Shown: positions 24,774-34,017, numbered from the stretch's first letter. The stretch is 64,000 nucleotides of DNA from Sporolactobacillus kofuensis (GCF_042660205.1 NZ_JBHSTQ010000007.1:95087-159086); one strand, 5' to 3'. Notes: generated by a model not told the origin, from the sequence alone. Made by a program: numbers and translations.

Positions 24774-24802
24774 ATAATACCTCAATTATAAAAGTTAGGC
24801 AA
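24774..24802 (-). promoter_or_regulatory. SigA promoter for acoABC
   Basis: On the minus strand TTGCCT, 17 bases, TATTAT precedes the cre box and acoA. B. subtilis acoA instead uses SigL; no GG-N10-GC element was seen here. Confidence 0.55.
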
Positions 24803-24833
24803 AAAAATAGATTTACAAATTTCGCATCTTTAC

Positions 24834-25616
24834 TTATTTCATCTTTAAAAATGCTCCAAAAAATTTCACAAAAATACCTGGTGTGATTTGAAAAAGCTTG
24901 GCACCAATAGCCATGTACCATGGAAGGTTGAGTTCACGTTTGTTCCGTTCAATAGCATTGAACACTCTTTCTGCAACGTGATGGGGCTCCAATAAAAAAC
25001 GTCCCGCTGATTCCACATAATGACCGGACGGATCTGCAATATTCAGAAAAGGGGTGCGAATCGGACCTGGATTCACAACCAATACGCGAAGGCCTTCATT
25101 TTCAAGTTCCATGCGCAGTCCATCAGAAAAACCTATAACGGCATGTTTCGTCGCTCCATACACAATTGATTTAGGCGTGGTCACCTTTCCCGCCATTGAA
25201 GCGATATTGACCAACTGTTTCCGTTCCCCTTTAAGAAGCAAAGGCAGTGCAGCTTTTGAACAAGCAATTAACCCAAGAACATTGACTTTGAACATATGCT
25301 CAATGCTCTGATCAGTCATTTCTGTAAATCTTTGAAATTGGCCATAGCCTGCACAATTAATGCAAATGTCGATAATGCCAAATTGATCTTCTATTTTTCT
25401 AAAAACATCAGAGACAGCTTCGGATTTGGTAATGTCAAGCGTCATACTGAATGCTCGACCACCCTCACTATTAATTTGTTGCTTAATTTCAGTAAGTCTC
25501 TTCTCATTCCGTGCAAGCAGCACCACTATTGCTCCTTTTTGGGCAAAGAGCAACGCTAACTCACTGCCTAATCCACTTGAAGCTCCTGTAATCACAACAA
25601 CTCTATTCTTAAGCAT
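24834..25616 (-). CDS. Short-chain dehydrogenase/reductase
   Basis: This is a 260-residue classical SDR with the cofactor motif TGASSGLG (about 10-17), NCAGYG, the catalytic Ser in VNIASMAGK and YGATKHA with Tyr/Lys, and PGPIRTPF. Arg residues after the second strand (LARNEKR) suggest NADP(H). It resembles B. subtilis YqjQ, an uncharacterised SDR that is also close to rnz and dinB. The substrate is unknown. Confidence 0.85.
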   Translation of the reverse strand: MLKNRVVVITGASSGLGSELALLFAQKGAIVVLLARNEKRLTEIKQQINSEGGRAFSMTLDITKSEAVSDVFRKIEDQFGIIDICINCAGYGQFQRFTEMTDQSIEHMFKVNVLGLIACSKAALPLLLKGERKQLVNIASMAGKVTTPKSIVYGATKHAVIGFSDGLRMELENEGLRVLVVNPGPIRTPFLNIADPSGHYVESAGRFLLEPHHVAERVFNAIERNKRELNLPWYMAIGAKLFQITPGIFVKFFGAFLKMK

Positions 25617-25810
25617 CCCTCAATCACCTTCACGCAAGATCTTCAAAATTATTCTTCTATTATAGAAAACAATTGAAACATATGAAAAGCATTTACGAAA
25701 CAGGAACCCATTTACCTAAAATATAAATTTGAATTTTATTGGATTTGATTTCTTGTTGATAACGATGATTTTTCTGACATTGAATTTGATCTCTTCATTG
25801 TCTGATTATC

Positions 25811-25831
25811 AATGAACAAAATCTGTTCATT
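25811..25831. repeat. Perfect inverted repeat in the SDR/amt intergenic region
   Basis: AATGAACA and TGTTCATT form perfect arms around AAATC. It lies in a 448-base divergent gap, about 230 bases from amtB. There is no T-run. The rest of the gap, apart from the amtB promoter, shows nothing recognisable. Confidence 0.45.
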
Positions 25832-26000
25832 AGCCTCTTGAATTTTACATTGTTCCTAATTAATCGGGAAATAACGATGAAATCAGTTATGATTTCCTAC
25901 AATACGGTAAATTTGTCCGGGATCTTCAGTATGTAAAAATCAAAAAAATTGTCGTATTTGGAAAGGCTTTCATAAATAAATGAATATTTTTAATATTTTG

Positions 26001-26032
26001 TTGTAACTTTTACTGACATGTTATGTTATAAT
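26001..26032 (+). promoter_or_regulatory. amtB promoter with GlnR/TnrA box
   Basis: TGTAACTTTTACTGACA (26002-26018) matches the GlnR/TnrA consensus TGTNANATWWWNTNACA at all but one specified position. A TATAAT -10 follows at 26027-26032. The box overlaps the -35 region, which favours repression (GlnR-like) rather than the -50-centred activation seen with TnrA at B. subtilis nrgA. Confidence 0.65.
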
Positions 26033-26064
26033 AATTTCATTCGAAAGAAGGGGGCATCAGATAC

Positions 26065-27297
26065 ATGAAAGAATTATCTGCAAGTGTTGATTCATTATGG
26101 GTATTGATTGCAGCAATCTTAGTTCTTCTTATGCAAGCAGGTTTCGCTTTTCTTGAGTCAGGTTCTCTGCAAAGCAAGAACGCTGGCCACATTACAGGCA
26201 AGCAAATTATCACTCTTGCTATATCATCGATTGTCTTCTGGGCAGTTGGTTATGGTGTAGCATTTGGTGATGGAAATGCATTTATTGGCGGTTCTAAATT
26301 TTTCTTGAGCGGTGTTCCAAGTGGCGCTGACTCTATTTTCTTCCTTTTCCAACTTGCTTTCGCCGCTGTGTCCCTTGCTATTGCTTGGGGTGGTTTTGCA
26401 GAACGTGCAAAACTATCAGTATATTTCATTTTTGGTACTGTGTTTATCGCTATTATCTATCCGGTCGTTGGTCACTGGGTATGGGGCGGCGGCTGGCTAA
26501 GTACACTCGGTATGCAAGACTTTGCCGGATCAACAGTCGTTCACCTTCAAGGTGCAACTGCAGCTCTTGTAGGTACATTACTCCTCGGACCTAGAATTGG
26601 AAAATTCAAAGACGGAAAACCACAAACGATTCCAGCTCACAGCATTCCTTTCGTTTATCTTGGTACATTTATTCTTTGGATTGGCTGGTTCGGATTTAAC
26701 GCCGGTAGTACTGTAAGTATCGGCAATGGTATGTTCTTCGGCTATGTTGCATTGACAACGAACATGGCAGCAGCTGCAGGTGCTCTTGGCGCACTGTTCG
26801 CTGCAATGATCCTCAGAAAAACAGCTGATATCGGAGCTATGTGTAATGGTGTTCTTGCAGCACTCGTTGCTATCACAGCATCTTGTGCGTTCGTTGAACC
26901 TTGGGCTGCGATCGTTATTGGTGCCGTTGCCGGTGCGTTCACGTACTGGACTGCAATTGCCCTTGAAGCTAAAGGTCTTGACGATCCGATCTATGCATTC
27001 TCTGTTCATGGTATCTCAGGTATCATCGGTACACTGTCAACCGGATTCTTTGCAGCTCCTGCACTCGTGAAATTGGCTGGTGTTGGTAAAGCAGGTCTCT
27101 TCTATGGTGGCGGCTTCCACCAATTAGGTGTTCAAGCGCTTGGTGTTGTTGCAGCATTTGCATTCGTTGCAGTTGCATCCTTCATCGTACTTGCTATCAT
27201 GAAAGCAACAATGGGACTTCGCGTTTCTGCTGAGGCTGAAAAAGCAGGTCTCGATATTAGTGAACACGGTGCATATGGTTACGGTGAAACGAAATAA
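26065..27297 (+). CDS. amtB: Ammonium transporter
   Basis: This is an Amt/MEP/Rh-family channel for ammonium uptake. The 410 residues span about eleven hydrophobic segments. Signatures include MQAGFAFLESGSLQSKNAG, FAERAKLSVYF, the TVVHLQGATAALVG histidine and IYAFSVHGISGIIGTLSTG histidine of the twin-His pore. A short soluble C-tail ends YGYGETK. No glnK (PII) gene follows, unlike nrgA-nrgB of B. subtilis; a strong terminator does. Confidence 0.95.
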   Translation: MKELSASVDSLWVLIAAILVLLMQAGFAFLESGSLQSKNAGHITGKQIITLAISSIVFWAVGYGVAFGDGNAFIGGSKFFLSGVPSGADSIFFLFQLAFAAVSLAIAWGGFAERAKLSVYFIFGTVFIAIIYPVVGHWVWGGGWLSTLGMQDFAGSTVVHLQGATAALVGTLLLGPRIGKFKDGKPQTIPAHSIPFVYLGTFILWIGWFGFNAGSTVSIGNGMFFGYVALTTNMAAAAGALGALFAAMILRKTADIGAMCNGVLAALVAITASCAFVEPWAAIVIGAVAGAFTYWTAIALEAKGLDDPIYAFSVHGISGIIGTLSTGFFAAPALVKLAGVGKAGLFYGGGFHQLGVQALGVVAAFAFVAVASFIVLAIMKATMGLRVSAEAEKAGLDISEHGAYGYGETK

Positions 27298-27333
27298 TTA
27301 ACCTACTTAATGCATAAGTTAAAAGTACATGAT

Positions 27334-27370
27334 AAGAGGGGCTTCCTTGAATAGGAAGCCCCTCTTTTTT
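27334..27370 (+). terminator. Intrinsic terminator after amtB
   Basis: AAGAGGGGCTTCCT pairs perfectly with AGGAAGCCCCTCTT around TGAAT, followed by a run of T. It also separates amtB from the convergent rnz gene. Confidence 0.93.
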
Positions 27371-27401
27371 ATGTGTATCAATAACCGATAAATGAAGTTG
27401 A

Positions 27402-28337
27402 TTATGCTCTTGGTTGCATCTTTAATTGAAAGTGCCAAAGATCATGAGCAAGAAATGTATGAGGAAATAACGATTTTGCCTCATTCAACAGACCCAATTG
27501 TTCTTTTCTTTGGTAGCGAGAACTTAAATGCGTCAAGATTAATGTCTTTACCGATGACTGTCTCGCCGTTTCAGCGGCTTGAATGGATGTCGAATGATGA
27601 TAATCATGGGCCAACTGTTCGGCATCCCCTCGAAAAGTAGCTTCATGAACCAATACATCTGCATTCTCTGCAAGCTCAACAGTTGCAGCACAGGTTCGTG
27701 TATCTCCTAAGACTGTGATAATGCGACCTTTTCTTTTTTCACCAATGAATGCTGCAGTCTCTAATTTCGTTCCATCTGGCAATTCTACCTCAGATTGTTC
27801 CTTAATTAACTTATAGATCGGGCCCGGGGTAACGCCGATCGCTTTCAATTTATCAACCAATAATTCACCTTGTTGATCTTTTTCAGTTACTCGATATCCG
27901 TAACTTTTAATGCCATGATCCAACTCACGAGCAGTAACCACAAAATGAGCATTTTCATAAACAACGCCGTTATGCTCAATTTCAATTACCGTCACAGGAA
28001 AGTGGAGATGCGTTCCCGATAGTTTCAGAGAAGTTTCTACATATTCCTTTAAACCAACTGGACCAATCAAGTGCAATGGCGTTTCTGCTCCTTGAAACGA
28101 ACGGCTACCTAAAATGCCGGGCAATCCAAATAAATGGTCGCCGTGTAAATGGGTGACAAAGATTACGGTTAATTTTGTTAGCTTAACAGATGTATACAGA
28201 ACTTGTCGTTGAGTGCCCTCGCCACAATCAAAGAGCCAGAGATCACCATCATATTCTGGAAACCCTAAAGCCATCGAAGTCACATTTCTTTCTTTCGCCG
28301 GCATTCCTGCACCCGTGCCTAGAAAAGTAAAATTCAT
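27402..28337 (-). CDS. rnz: Ribonuclease Z
   Basis: RNase Z is the metallo-beta-lactamase endonuclease that removes 3' trailers from tRNA precursors, mainly those lacking an encoded CCA. About 311 residues carry the signature THLHGDHLFGLPG (metal ligands), NFTFLGTGAGMPAKERN, LDCGEGTQ-like FDCGEGTQRQ, LGDTRTC, and the HSTS and LTHLSSRY histidines. ATG at 28337 follows AGGGTGG; an ATG three codons earlier is within that site. Confidence 0.95.
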   Translation of the reverse strand: MNFTFLGTGAGMPAKERNVTSMALGFPEYDGDLWLFDCGEGTQRQVLYTSVKLTKLTVIFVTHLHGDHLFGLPGILGSRSFQGAETPLHLIGPVGLKEYVETSLKLSGTHLHFPVTVIEIEHNGVVYENAHFVVTARELDHGIKSYGYRVTEKDQQGELLVDKLKAIGVTPGPIYKLIKEQSEVELPDGTKLETAAFIGEKRKGRIITVLGDTRTCAATVELAENADVLVHEATFRGDAEQLAHDYHHSTSIQAAETARQSSVKTLILTHLSSRYQRKEQLGLLNEAKSLFPHTFLAHDLWHFQLKMQPRA

Positions 28338-28375
28338 TCCATCCACCCTTTTTTCAACGCATAAAGCACGAATCT

Positions 28376-29608
28376 CTATCTTTTTTCCGTCTTTTTCGTT
28401 TCTTCCTCATTTTGTCTTGCTGATGACTGCTCATTCAGTAATCGAGCAGCAGGTGTTAATGTAAAATCGCCAAAACGGTCATTGAGTTCGTTAACTAAAC
28501 CCATAAGACGCTCAGTTTTGGCATCCTCTTGATAAGTGAAAATGTCCAGTTGTTTCGTTGACTCACTTACGGGTTGAAAATCAGCGAGTGTTAGACCAAG
28601 TAAACGAACAGCTGAATGATTCCAATTTTTTTGGAAAAGTGCGTACGCAACATTCACAATTTCATCCTGATCATTGAGGGGCTGAACAGTGGACCTCTGT
28701 CTTGTAACCGTTGTCCAGTCATAATAACGAATGGTCACAGTAATTCCATAACTCACCACGTGCTCTCTGTGTAATTGAATGACTAATTCTGAAGCGAGTT
28801 TCTGAAAAGTGCTTCGTATGAGATCTAACGAACGCGTATCACGCGCTAACGTGACCGAATGACCAATACTCTTATACCGATCCCAAGCTTCAGGATCAAC
28901 AGGTCGATCATCATTACCATTAGCATGCGCATGGAGACGGTTCATGTTAATTCCGTACTTCGTTGCTATGTACTGAGGATCTTTTCGAGCAAGATCACCG
29001 ATTGTAAACATACCGTCTTTAATCAGTATTTTTTCTGTCTTCGGACCAACGCCATGCATTTTTCCAATCGGTAACGGCCAAAGTTTATCGGCAAGTTCAC
29101 GCTTTCGAATTACGGTTACTCCCATTGGTTTCTTCATATTAGAAGCCATTTTAGCTAGGAATTTATTGGGTGCAATGCCAATACTACAAGGCAAATGGAG
29201 TTCCTTTGCAATTCGCGCTTGTATATCAGAAGCCAATCGGAGTGGATGAATGCGTTCAATCTGCCCCGTAACATCGAGATAACCTTCATCGATTGATGCT
29301 TTCTCAACAAGCGGGGTATAGGACATAAGCATCTGAAAGAGATGCTCCGATGTTCTGCGATACAACGGAAAGTCCGGATGTTTGACAATCAAGCCCGGGC
29401 ACCGTTTTTGTGCCTCCTGAACAGTCATCGTGGTACGAACACCCATTTTTCTTGCCTCATAACTACTCGTGACAATAATTCCATGACGTTCTTCGGGTTT
29501 TCCCGCAATTGCAAGTGGCCGACCTTCTAACTCCGGATGATTCGCGATTTCCACCGAGGCGTAAAAACTATTCATATCAATATGAAAAATTACGCTCGCT
29601 TTCCCCAT
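28376..29608 (-). CDS. dinB: DNA polymerase IV (Y-family)
   Basis: DinB is an error-prone translesion polymerase. The 410 residues contain the catalytic FHIDMNSFYASVE (Asp) and SIDEGYLDVTG (Asp-Glu), the GIAPNKFLAKMAS fingers/palm segment, the HhH-type KMHGVGPKTEKIL, and a C-terminal little-finger domain. QLDIF near residue 364 is a likely beta-clamp binding motif. It lies upstream of rnz, as in B. subtilis yqjH-yqjK. No LexA box was recognised upstream. Confidence 0.95.
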   Translation of the reverse strand: MGKASVIFHIDMNSFYASVEIANHPELEGRPLAIAGKPEERHGIIVTSSYEARKMGVRTTMTVQEAQKRCPGLIVKHPDFPLYRRTSEHLFQMLMSYTPLVEKASIDEGYLDVTGQIERIHPLRLASDIQARIAKELHLPCSIGIAPNKFLAKMASNMKKPMGVTVIRKRELADKLWPLPIGKMHGVGPKTEKILIKDGMFTIGDLARKDPQYIATKYGINMNRLHAHANGNDDRPVDPEAWDRYKSIGHSVTLARDTRSLDLIRSTFQKLASELVIQLHREHVVSYGITVTIRYYDWTTVTRQRSTVQPLNDQDEIVNVAYALFQKNWNHSAVRLLGLTLADFQPVSESTKQLDIFTYQEDAKTERLMGLVNELNDRFGDFTLTPAARLLNEQSSARQNEEETKKTEKR

Positions 29609-29647
29609 CGTTTCTCATCCCCTTATTGCGACCCACCAATGTATTAA

Positions 29648-30769
29648 TTAATCGTTCATGGCCGCTTGATCGATCAGTGCCAAGACTAATTCACCGGTCT
29701 TTACCAATTCAGCAATAGCTATTTTTTCTTTTACCGTATGAATGTTCTCATAACCGACACCAAGATTCAGCGTCGGTATACCTTTTCCGCAAACGACATT
29801 GGCATCACTACCTCCACCACTTTGTAAAAGTCGTGCTGTTCTGCCTACCTTCTCAATGGCCTTTGAGGCGAATTGAACCAATGCATCTTTAGCTTCAAAG
29901 CGGTATCCAGGATACATGAATTGTACGTGAACATCAGCCGTTCCACCCATTGCGTCAGCAGTTGTTTCAAATGCCTCACTCATTTTTTTCACTTGACGAT
30001 CCATTTTATCTTTATTCAGAGACCGAGCTTCCGCTAGGACTTTAACAGAATCACAAACGATGTTGGTTGCTTTTCCGCCTTCAAAACGGCCAATATTTGC
30101 TGTTGTCTCTTTATCAATACGACCTAGTGGCATCATCGCTATCGCTTTTGCCGCAATGGTGATCGCCGATATACCTTTTTCAGGTTCAATGCCAGCATGA
30201 GCGGTCTTTCCATAGAGATTTACTTCTAATTTCGTTTGATAGGGTGCGGCAATGATAAGATCACCAACGGGTCCGTCACTGTCGAGTTCGAAACCATAAT
30301 CTGCATGAATAAGAGACGTATCAAGTGCCTTAGCACCGACAAGTCCTGATTCCTCGCCAACGGTAACCACAACCTGCACTTCTGCATGGTCAAGTCGTTC
30401 CTCTTGAATGACGCGAAGAGCTTCAAGTATTGCTGAGACACCCGCCTTATCGTCTGAACCTAATATTGTTGTACCGTCAGATTTGATATATCCATCACTG
30501 ACAATTGGTTTAACCGATTGTCCTGGAAAAACCGTATCCATATGTGCACCAAAGAAGATTGGTGTACCCTTTACTGTTGCTGGCAATGTACAAATCAAAT
30601 TATTTGCACCATGACCAGTCGCTCTCTTCGCATCATCTTCCTTAACGTCCAATCCCAATGCCTCGAATTTGTTTTTAAGCACTTGAAAAATTCGTGCTTC
30701 ATTACCCGTCTCAGAATCCACCTTCACTAATTCACAGAAATTGTCTACCAACTGATTTTTATCGATCAT
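29648..30769 (-). CDS. M20-family metallopeptidase (YqjE/PepT-like)
   Basis: This is a cytosolic di-zinc exopeptidase of the M20 family, about 373 residues. Metal sites are GAHMDTVFPG, ILGSDDKAGVSA and GEESGLVGAKALD (catalytic Glu); a dimerisation domain covers about 180-285 and LQSGGGSDANVV lies near the end. It resembles B. subtilis YqjE, annotated as a tripeptidase-like enzyme; its true substrate is unknown. ATG at 30769 has GGGTG about 6 bases upstream. Confidence 0.87.
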   Translation of the reverse strand: MIDKNQLVDNFCELVKVDSETGNEARIFQVLKNKFEALGLDVKEDDAKRATGHGANNLICTLPATVKGTPIFFGAHMDTVFPGQSVKPIVSDGYIKSDGTTILGSDDKAGVSAILEALRVIQEERLDHAEVQVVVTVGEESGLVGAKALDTSLIHADYGFELDSDGPVGDLIIAAPYQTKLEVNLYGKTAHAGIEPEKGISAITIAAKAIAMMPLGRIDKETTANIGRFEGGKATNIVCDSVKVLAEARSLNKDKMDRQVKKMSEAFETTADAMGGTADVHVQFMYPGYRFEAKDALVQFASKAIEKVGRTARLLQSGGGSDANVVCGKGIPTLNLGVGYENIHTVKEKIAIAELVKTGELVLALIDQAAMND

Positions 30770-30882
30770 GACATTCACCCATTTCGTTTAGGACAGAATG
30801 ATCTATTCCGGTCCATTCTTGTCCAATTTAATACATTCCTAGTTATTTTATCATATCATTCGCATTGAATTTATTCTCTTGA

Positions 30883-30912
30883 TTGAAAAGATCACAGATC
30901 TTCTACTATAAT
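30883..30912 (+). promoter_or_regulatory. SigA promoter for the miniprotein gene
   Basis: TTGAAA, 18 bases, TATAAT lies 32 bases before the start codon at 30944. Confidence 0.55.
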
Positions 30913-30943
30913 GAAACAAGTAATTGTAGAAAGGATCTTATCC

Positions 30944-31051
30944 ATGTCGAAAAAACTATTTAAATTCGTAGTTTATGTGATGATCGGTGCCCTTGTTTTA
31001 TCAACTGTATCAGCTTTTATTATTGCGATTGTAAATGAAGCGCTTAATTAA
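30944..31051 (+). CDS. Small single-pass membrane protein (Prli42/DUF4044-like)
   Basis: This is a 35-residue protein: basic start MSKKLFKF, one transmembrane helix (VVYVMIGALVLSTVSAFIIA), short tail NEALN. AAGGA lies about 9 bases before the ATG and a good SigA promoter precedes it. The layout and N-terminus resemble Prli42, a Firmicutes membrane miniprotein that anchors the stressosome in Listeria, and the related DUF4044 proteins. The identification rests on a very short sequence. AAGCGC/GCGCTT at its stop codon may form a small terminator. Confidence 0.6.
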   Translation: MSKKLFKFVVYVMIGALVLSTVSAFIIAIVNEALN

Positions 31052-32141
31052 TGGCGCTTTTCTCATTTCCTTCTCCACGCACTGGAAGCAAGATCGAAAA
31101 TAGTGTGCCTTTACCATAGTCACTGCTCACATGAATCTCTCCATGATGCACATCGATAATCTTTTTCACGATTGAGAGACCCAATCCATTTCCTCCTTGT
31201 TTACGATTACGTGAGCGATCGGCTTTATAGAAACGTTCAAAAAGATGTACAAAATCTTCTTTTTTTATACCTATTCCGCTATCTGTTAGTCGAAAACAAA
31301 TCTGATCACCTATTTTTTTTAATTCTATTCTTATTTCACCTTGGTTCGGGGTGAACTTTATACTATTGTGAATCAAATTCATCCACACCTGATTCATCAA
31401 CTCAGAGTCTGCATTAATAAATACAGGATCAAGATTAATTGTCATTCGTAATTGTTTCTTACTCCATTGCGGTTCTAACGCAAGCACACAGGATCTAATT
31501 TGTCGATCCGGACGATAATTGGTCATATGCAACGGATGTCTACCATTCTCAAGAGCCGTCAGCTTCAGCAGATGATCGCTTAGCTTCGATAACCGATCAG
31601 TTTCAGTCTGTATAATCTTAAGATAGTGATCGTGCTTTTCTTTTGAAAGTTGATCATTTTCAAGTGCTCGTGCAAATCCTTTAATTGATGTAAGCGGTGA
31701 CTGAATTTCATGTGAGACATTTGATATGAATTCTTGACGTACTTTTTCCAACTGCCCTAACTCTTTTGCCATATCATGTACACTGTCGGCAAGCTGAATG
31801 AATGGATTGTCTTTATGAATACCCTCATGTGCAATCGGAAGATCGAGTTTAATTTCGAAATTCCCTTTGGCTATTTGTCGAATCGCTTGAGTGATGGTCT
31901 GAAGATAATTGAGTCTCATCGGTTTTACTCGCTTACCAACCTGGATCATAAGGATAACAAACGAAAGAAAACCGAAAAAAGCACTAATCAAATGAAGAAC
32001 GATCGGCGGCCATGATAAGTGATATACGTTCAAAATAAAATCCACAGCAATGTAAAAGATAATCCATAGTGCGTTCAGAAGGAGCAAGAAGAAGAGAAAG
32101 AGACTTCGGGCTTTGATACGTTTCCATGACAATAATCTCAT
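31044..32141 (-). CDS. Sensor histidine kinase
   Basis: This is a 365-residue HisKA-type membrane kinase. Two transmembrane helices (about 13-35 and 48-67) flank a very short outside loop, so it probably senses a membrane or intramembrane signal. A HAMP-like linker follows, then the H box SNVSHEIQSPLTSIKGFA (His near 143), N box WMNLIHNSIKFTPN, G1 DSGIGI and G2 GGNGLGLSI. It overlaps the response regulator gene by 4 bases. The specific stimulus is unknown. Confidence 0.9.
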   Translation of the reverse strand: MRLLSWKRIKARSLFLFFLLLLNALWIIFYIAVDFILNVYHLSWPPIVLHLISAFFGFLSFVILMIQVGKRVKPMRLNYLQTITQAIRQIAKGNFEIKLDLPIAHEGIHKDNPFIQLADSVHDMAKELGQLEKVRQEFISNVSHEIQSPLTSIKGFARALENDQLSKEKHDHYLKIIQTETDRLSKLSDHLLKLTALENGRHPLHMTNYRPDRQIRSCVLALEPQWSKKQLRMTINLDPVFINADSELMNQVWMNLIHNSIKFTPNQGEIRIELKKIGDQICFRLTDSGIGIKKEDFVHLFERFYKADRSRNRKQGGNGLGLSIVKKIIDVHHGEIHVSSDYGKGTLFSILLPVRGEGNEKSAIN

Positions 32142-32812
32142 AGACGTTCATCCAATCGATAGCCGAGTCCACGAACAGTCTTGATTTCAAATCCAGAGTT
32201 TTCATTTGAAAAGCGTTCACGCAATCGCTTTATATGGACATCAACTGTTCGTTCGTCCCCTACATAGTCATATCCCCAGATCTCTTCAATGAGATCATCT
32301 CGTGTAAAGGTTCGGCCTGGAGAGCTGGCAAGCATGAATAAAAGCTCGAACTCCTTCATTGGGATCATGATCGATTTGCTGCCGTGATGAATCGTGAATG
32401 ATTTTCGATCCAGATTTAACTTTCCAACCCGCACTGTCTGGGAAACAGAAACCTGATAGCGCTTAAGTAAAGCTTTGACACGCATCACCAGTTCAATTGG
32501 TTCGAAAGGTTTAACGAGATAATCATCTGCACCCAGTCTGAAACCTTTCACCTTTTGCATCGTTTCTCCTTTTGCAGTAAGCATCAGAATAGGCGTTTGC
32601 CAAGCTTTTCTGACTTCATGGCAAAATGTCCACCCATCCATTTCCGGCATCATAATATCCAGAACAATTAACCCAATGGACTCCCGCTCTAAGTAGTGCA
32701 GTGCTTCTTTTCCATTTTCTGCTTCGATACACGACATTGCTTCATTTTCTAGAAAGAGCGTTACAAGTTCACGAATATGCGGATCATCGTCTACAACAAG
32801 AACTTTATTCAT
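32138..32812 (-). CDS. OmpR-family response regulator
   Basis: This 224-residue DNA-binding regulator has a receiver domain with acidic pocket VVDDD, phospho-acceptor Asp in LIVLDIMMPEMDG, and ADDYLVKPFEP. A winged-helix domain contains TFTRDDLIEEIWGYD and RTVDVHIKRLRERF. It is paired with the downstream kinase and translationally coupled. The target genes cannot be told from the window; neighbouring transporters are possible. Confidence 0.93.
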   Translation of the reverse strand: MNKVLVVDDDPHIRELVTLFLENEAMSCIEAENGKEALHYLERESIGLIVLDIMMPEMDGWTFCHEVRKAWQTPILMLTAKGETMQKVKGFRLGADDYLVKPFEPIELVMRVKALLKRYQVSVSQTVRVGKLNLDRKSFTIHHGSKSIMIPMKEFELLFMLASSPGRTFTRDDLIEEIWGYDYVGDERTVDVHIKRLRERFSNENSGFEIKTVRGLGYRLDERL

Positions 32813-32995
32813 AGACTCCTACCTCCTTCAATTACAGTTCAGTTCATTCACCCATAGTTTGCAGTGTAACTATGAACAGAAGATGAATCAAGTCAATTCT
32901 GCTGCAAAGAATGAAGGATAGTTGATTGGCATAATGATTTCTATACTGAGTATTTTCCGAAATAATGTGGCTGATTTTTTCCTTGACTATTTATG

Positions 32996-33889
32996 TCAGA
33001 CGTTGCGCTCTTTGTATGATGCATTGAATCGTCGAATAATCTTCATTGGGCGGAGCTCCATCATGACAATACTCACTACTACAAGTGCTGCTCCGAAATA
33101 TCCACTTGTCGATAACTGTTCACCTGTAAAGAGAAAGGCAAATAATGCCGCAAACACGGGTTCAAGTGTAAAAATTATCCCAGCGTGAACCGAAGAAGTG
33201 AAGTGCTGTGCGACAACTTGTATCATATACCCTGCAGCACTACATAAAATACCAAGTCCCAGTACAGAAATCCAGGCACCTGGAGTATGTGGCAAGTGTA
33301 CACCTTCAGTAAAAAGAGAAAGGAACAACGCGATAGCCCCAACAAAACCCATTTGCCATACGCCTAATGCAATCGCATGAACACGCTTAACAAATCGATC
33401 GGCAAAAACGATATAGCCTGCGTTAAAAAGTGCACCCAAAATACAATAAAGATCTCCGAGATTAACTTGAGCATCGCTTCCACCAGTCAATAAAAAGATG
33501 CCAAGTAAAGAGACACAACCACTCAATAGAACTTTCCGCTCCGGAATTTTCCGAATCAGCAAAGCTTCAATTAGGGGAACAAATAGAACGGTGAGACTTA
33601 CTAAGAAGCCTGCTTTTGATGCAGATGTTGTCTTCACACCAAGCATAATAAAAAGAAAGACGCCAAGGAGAATAATGCTTAAATAAAAGCTATACATGAA
33701 TGTCTGTCGATTTGTTTTTCGAATCCATTGATTGAATAACAAAACGGTGATGACAAAAGCAATTAAAAAGCGTAAGCCAATTAAGTTGAACACGCCTAAT
33801 GAATCAAGTCCGGTTTTCATAAATAAATAGGAGGATCCCCAAAATAAGGTGACGACAACAAGCATCCAATCTGCTTTTTTTTGATTCAT
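32996..33889 (-). CDS. EamA/DMT-superfamily permease
   Basis: About 297 residues with ten hydrophobic segments and two EamA repeats: the N-half has TLFWGSSYLFMKTGLD and LRFLIAFVI, the C-half FTLEPVFAALFAFLFTGEQL. The family exports metabolites or amino acids; the substrate is unknown. ATG at 33889 follows GAAGGAAA; an ATG 8 codons earlier is less supported. It is divergent from the lysR-type gene at 34018, which may regulate it. Confidence 0.87.
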   Translation of the reverse strand: MNQKKADWMLVVVTLFWGSSYLFMKTGLDSLGVFNLIGLRFLIAFVITVLLFNQWIRKTNRQTFMYSFYLSIILLGVFLFIMLGVKTTSASKAGFLVSLTVLFVPLIEALLIRKIPERKVLLSGCVSLLGIFLLTGGSDAQVNLGDLYCILGALFNAGYIVFADRFVKRVHAIALGVWQMGFVGAIALFLSLFTEGVHLPHTPGAWISVLGLGILCSAAGYMIQVVAQHFTSSVHAGIIFTLEPVFAALFAFLFTGEQLSTSGYFGAALVVVSIVMMELRPMKIIRRFNASYKERNV

Positions 33890-33966
33890 CGGTCTTTTTC
33901 CTTCAATCATCAATTAATCATTTTCCATATATAGTATAAAAGCATCATTGGCATTAATAAAATGAA

Positions 33967-33984
33967 TGTTTATAATCATGAACA
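33967..33984. promoter_or_regulatory. LysR-type operator candidate
   Basis: TGTTTATAATCATGAACA is a dyad with TGTT/AACA ends and fits the T-N11-A pattern. It lies between the divergent DMT permease and lysR-type genes, 34 bases before the latter. Confidence 0.45.
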
Positions 33985-34017
33985 TGAACATTTTTCATTT
34001 ACATAAGGAGACCAACG

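Noticed and set aside
24700..24833. SigL (sigma-54) promoter for acoA
   Set aside because: The TTGGCAC-like sequence in the inverted repeat lacks a GC ten bases after the GG, so the -24/-12 rule fails; a SigA promoter fits better.
29609..29647. LexA box upstream of dinB
   Set aside because: No GAAC-N4-GTTC type sequence is present in the short gap before dinB.
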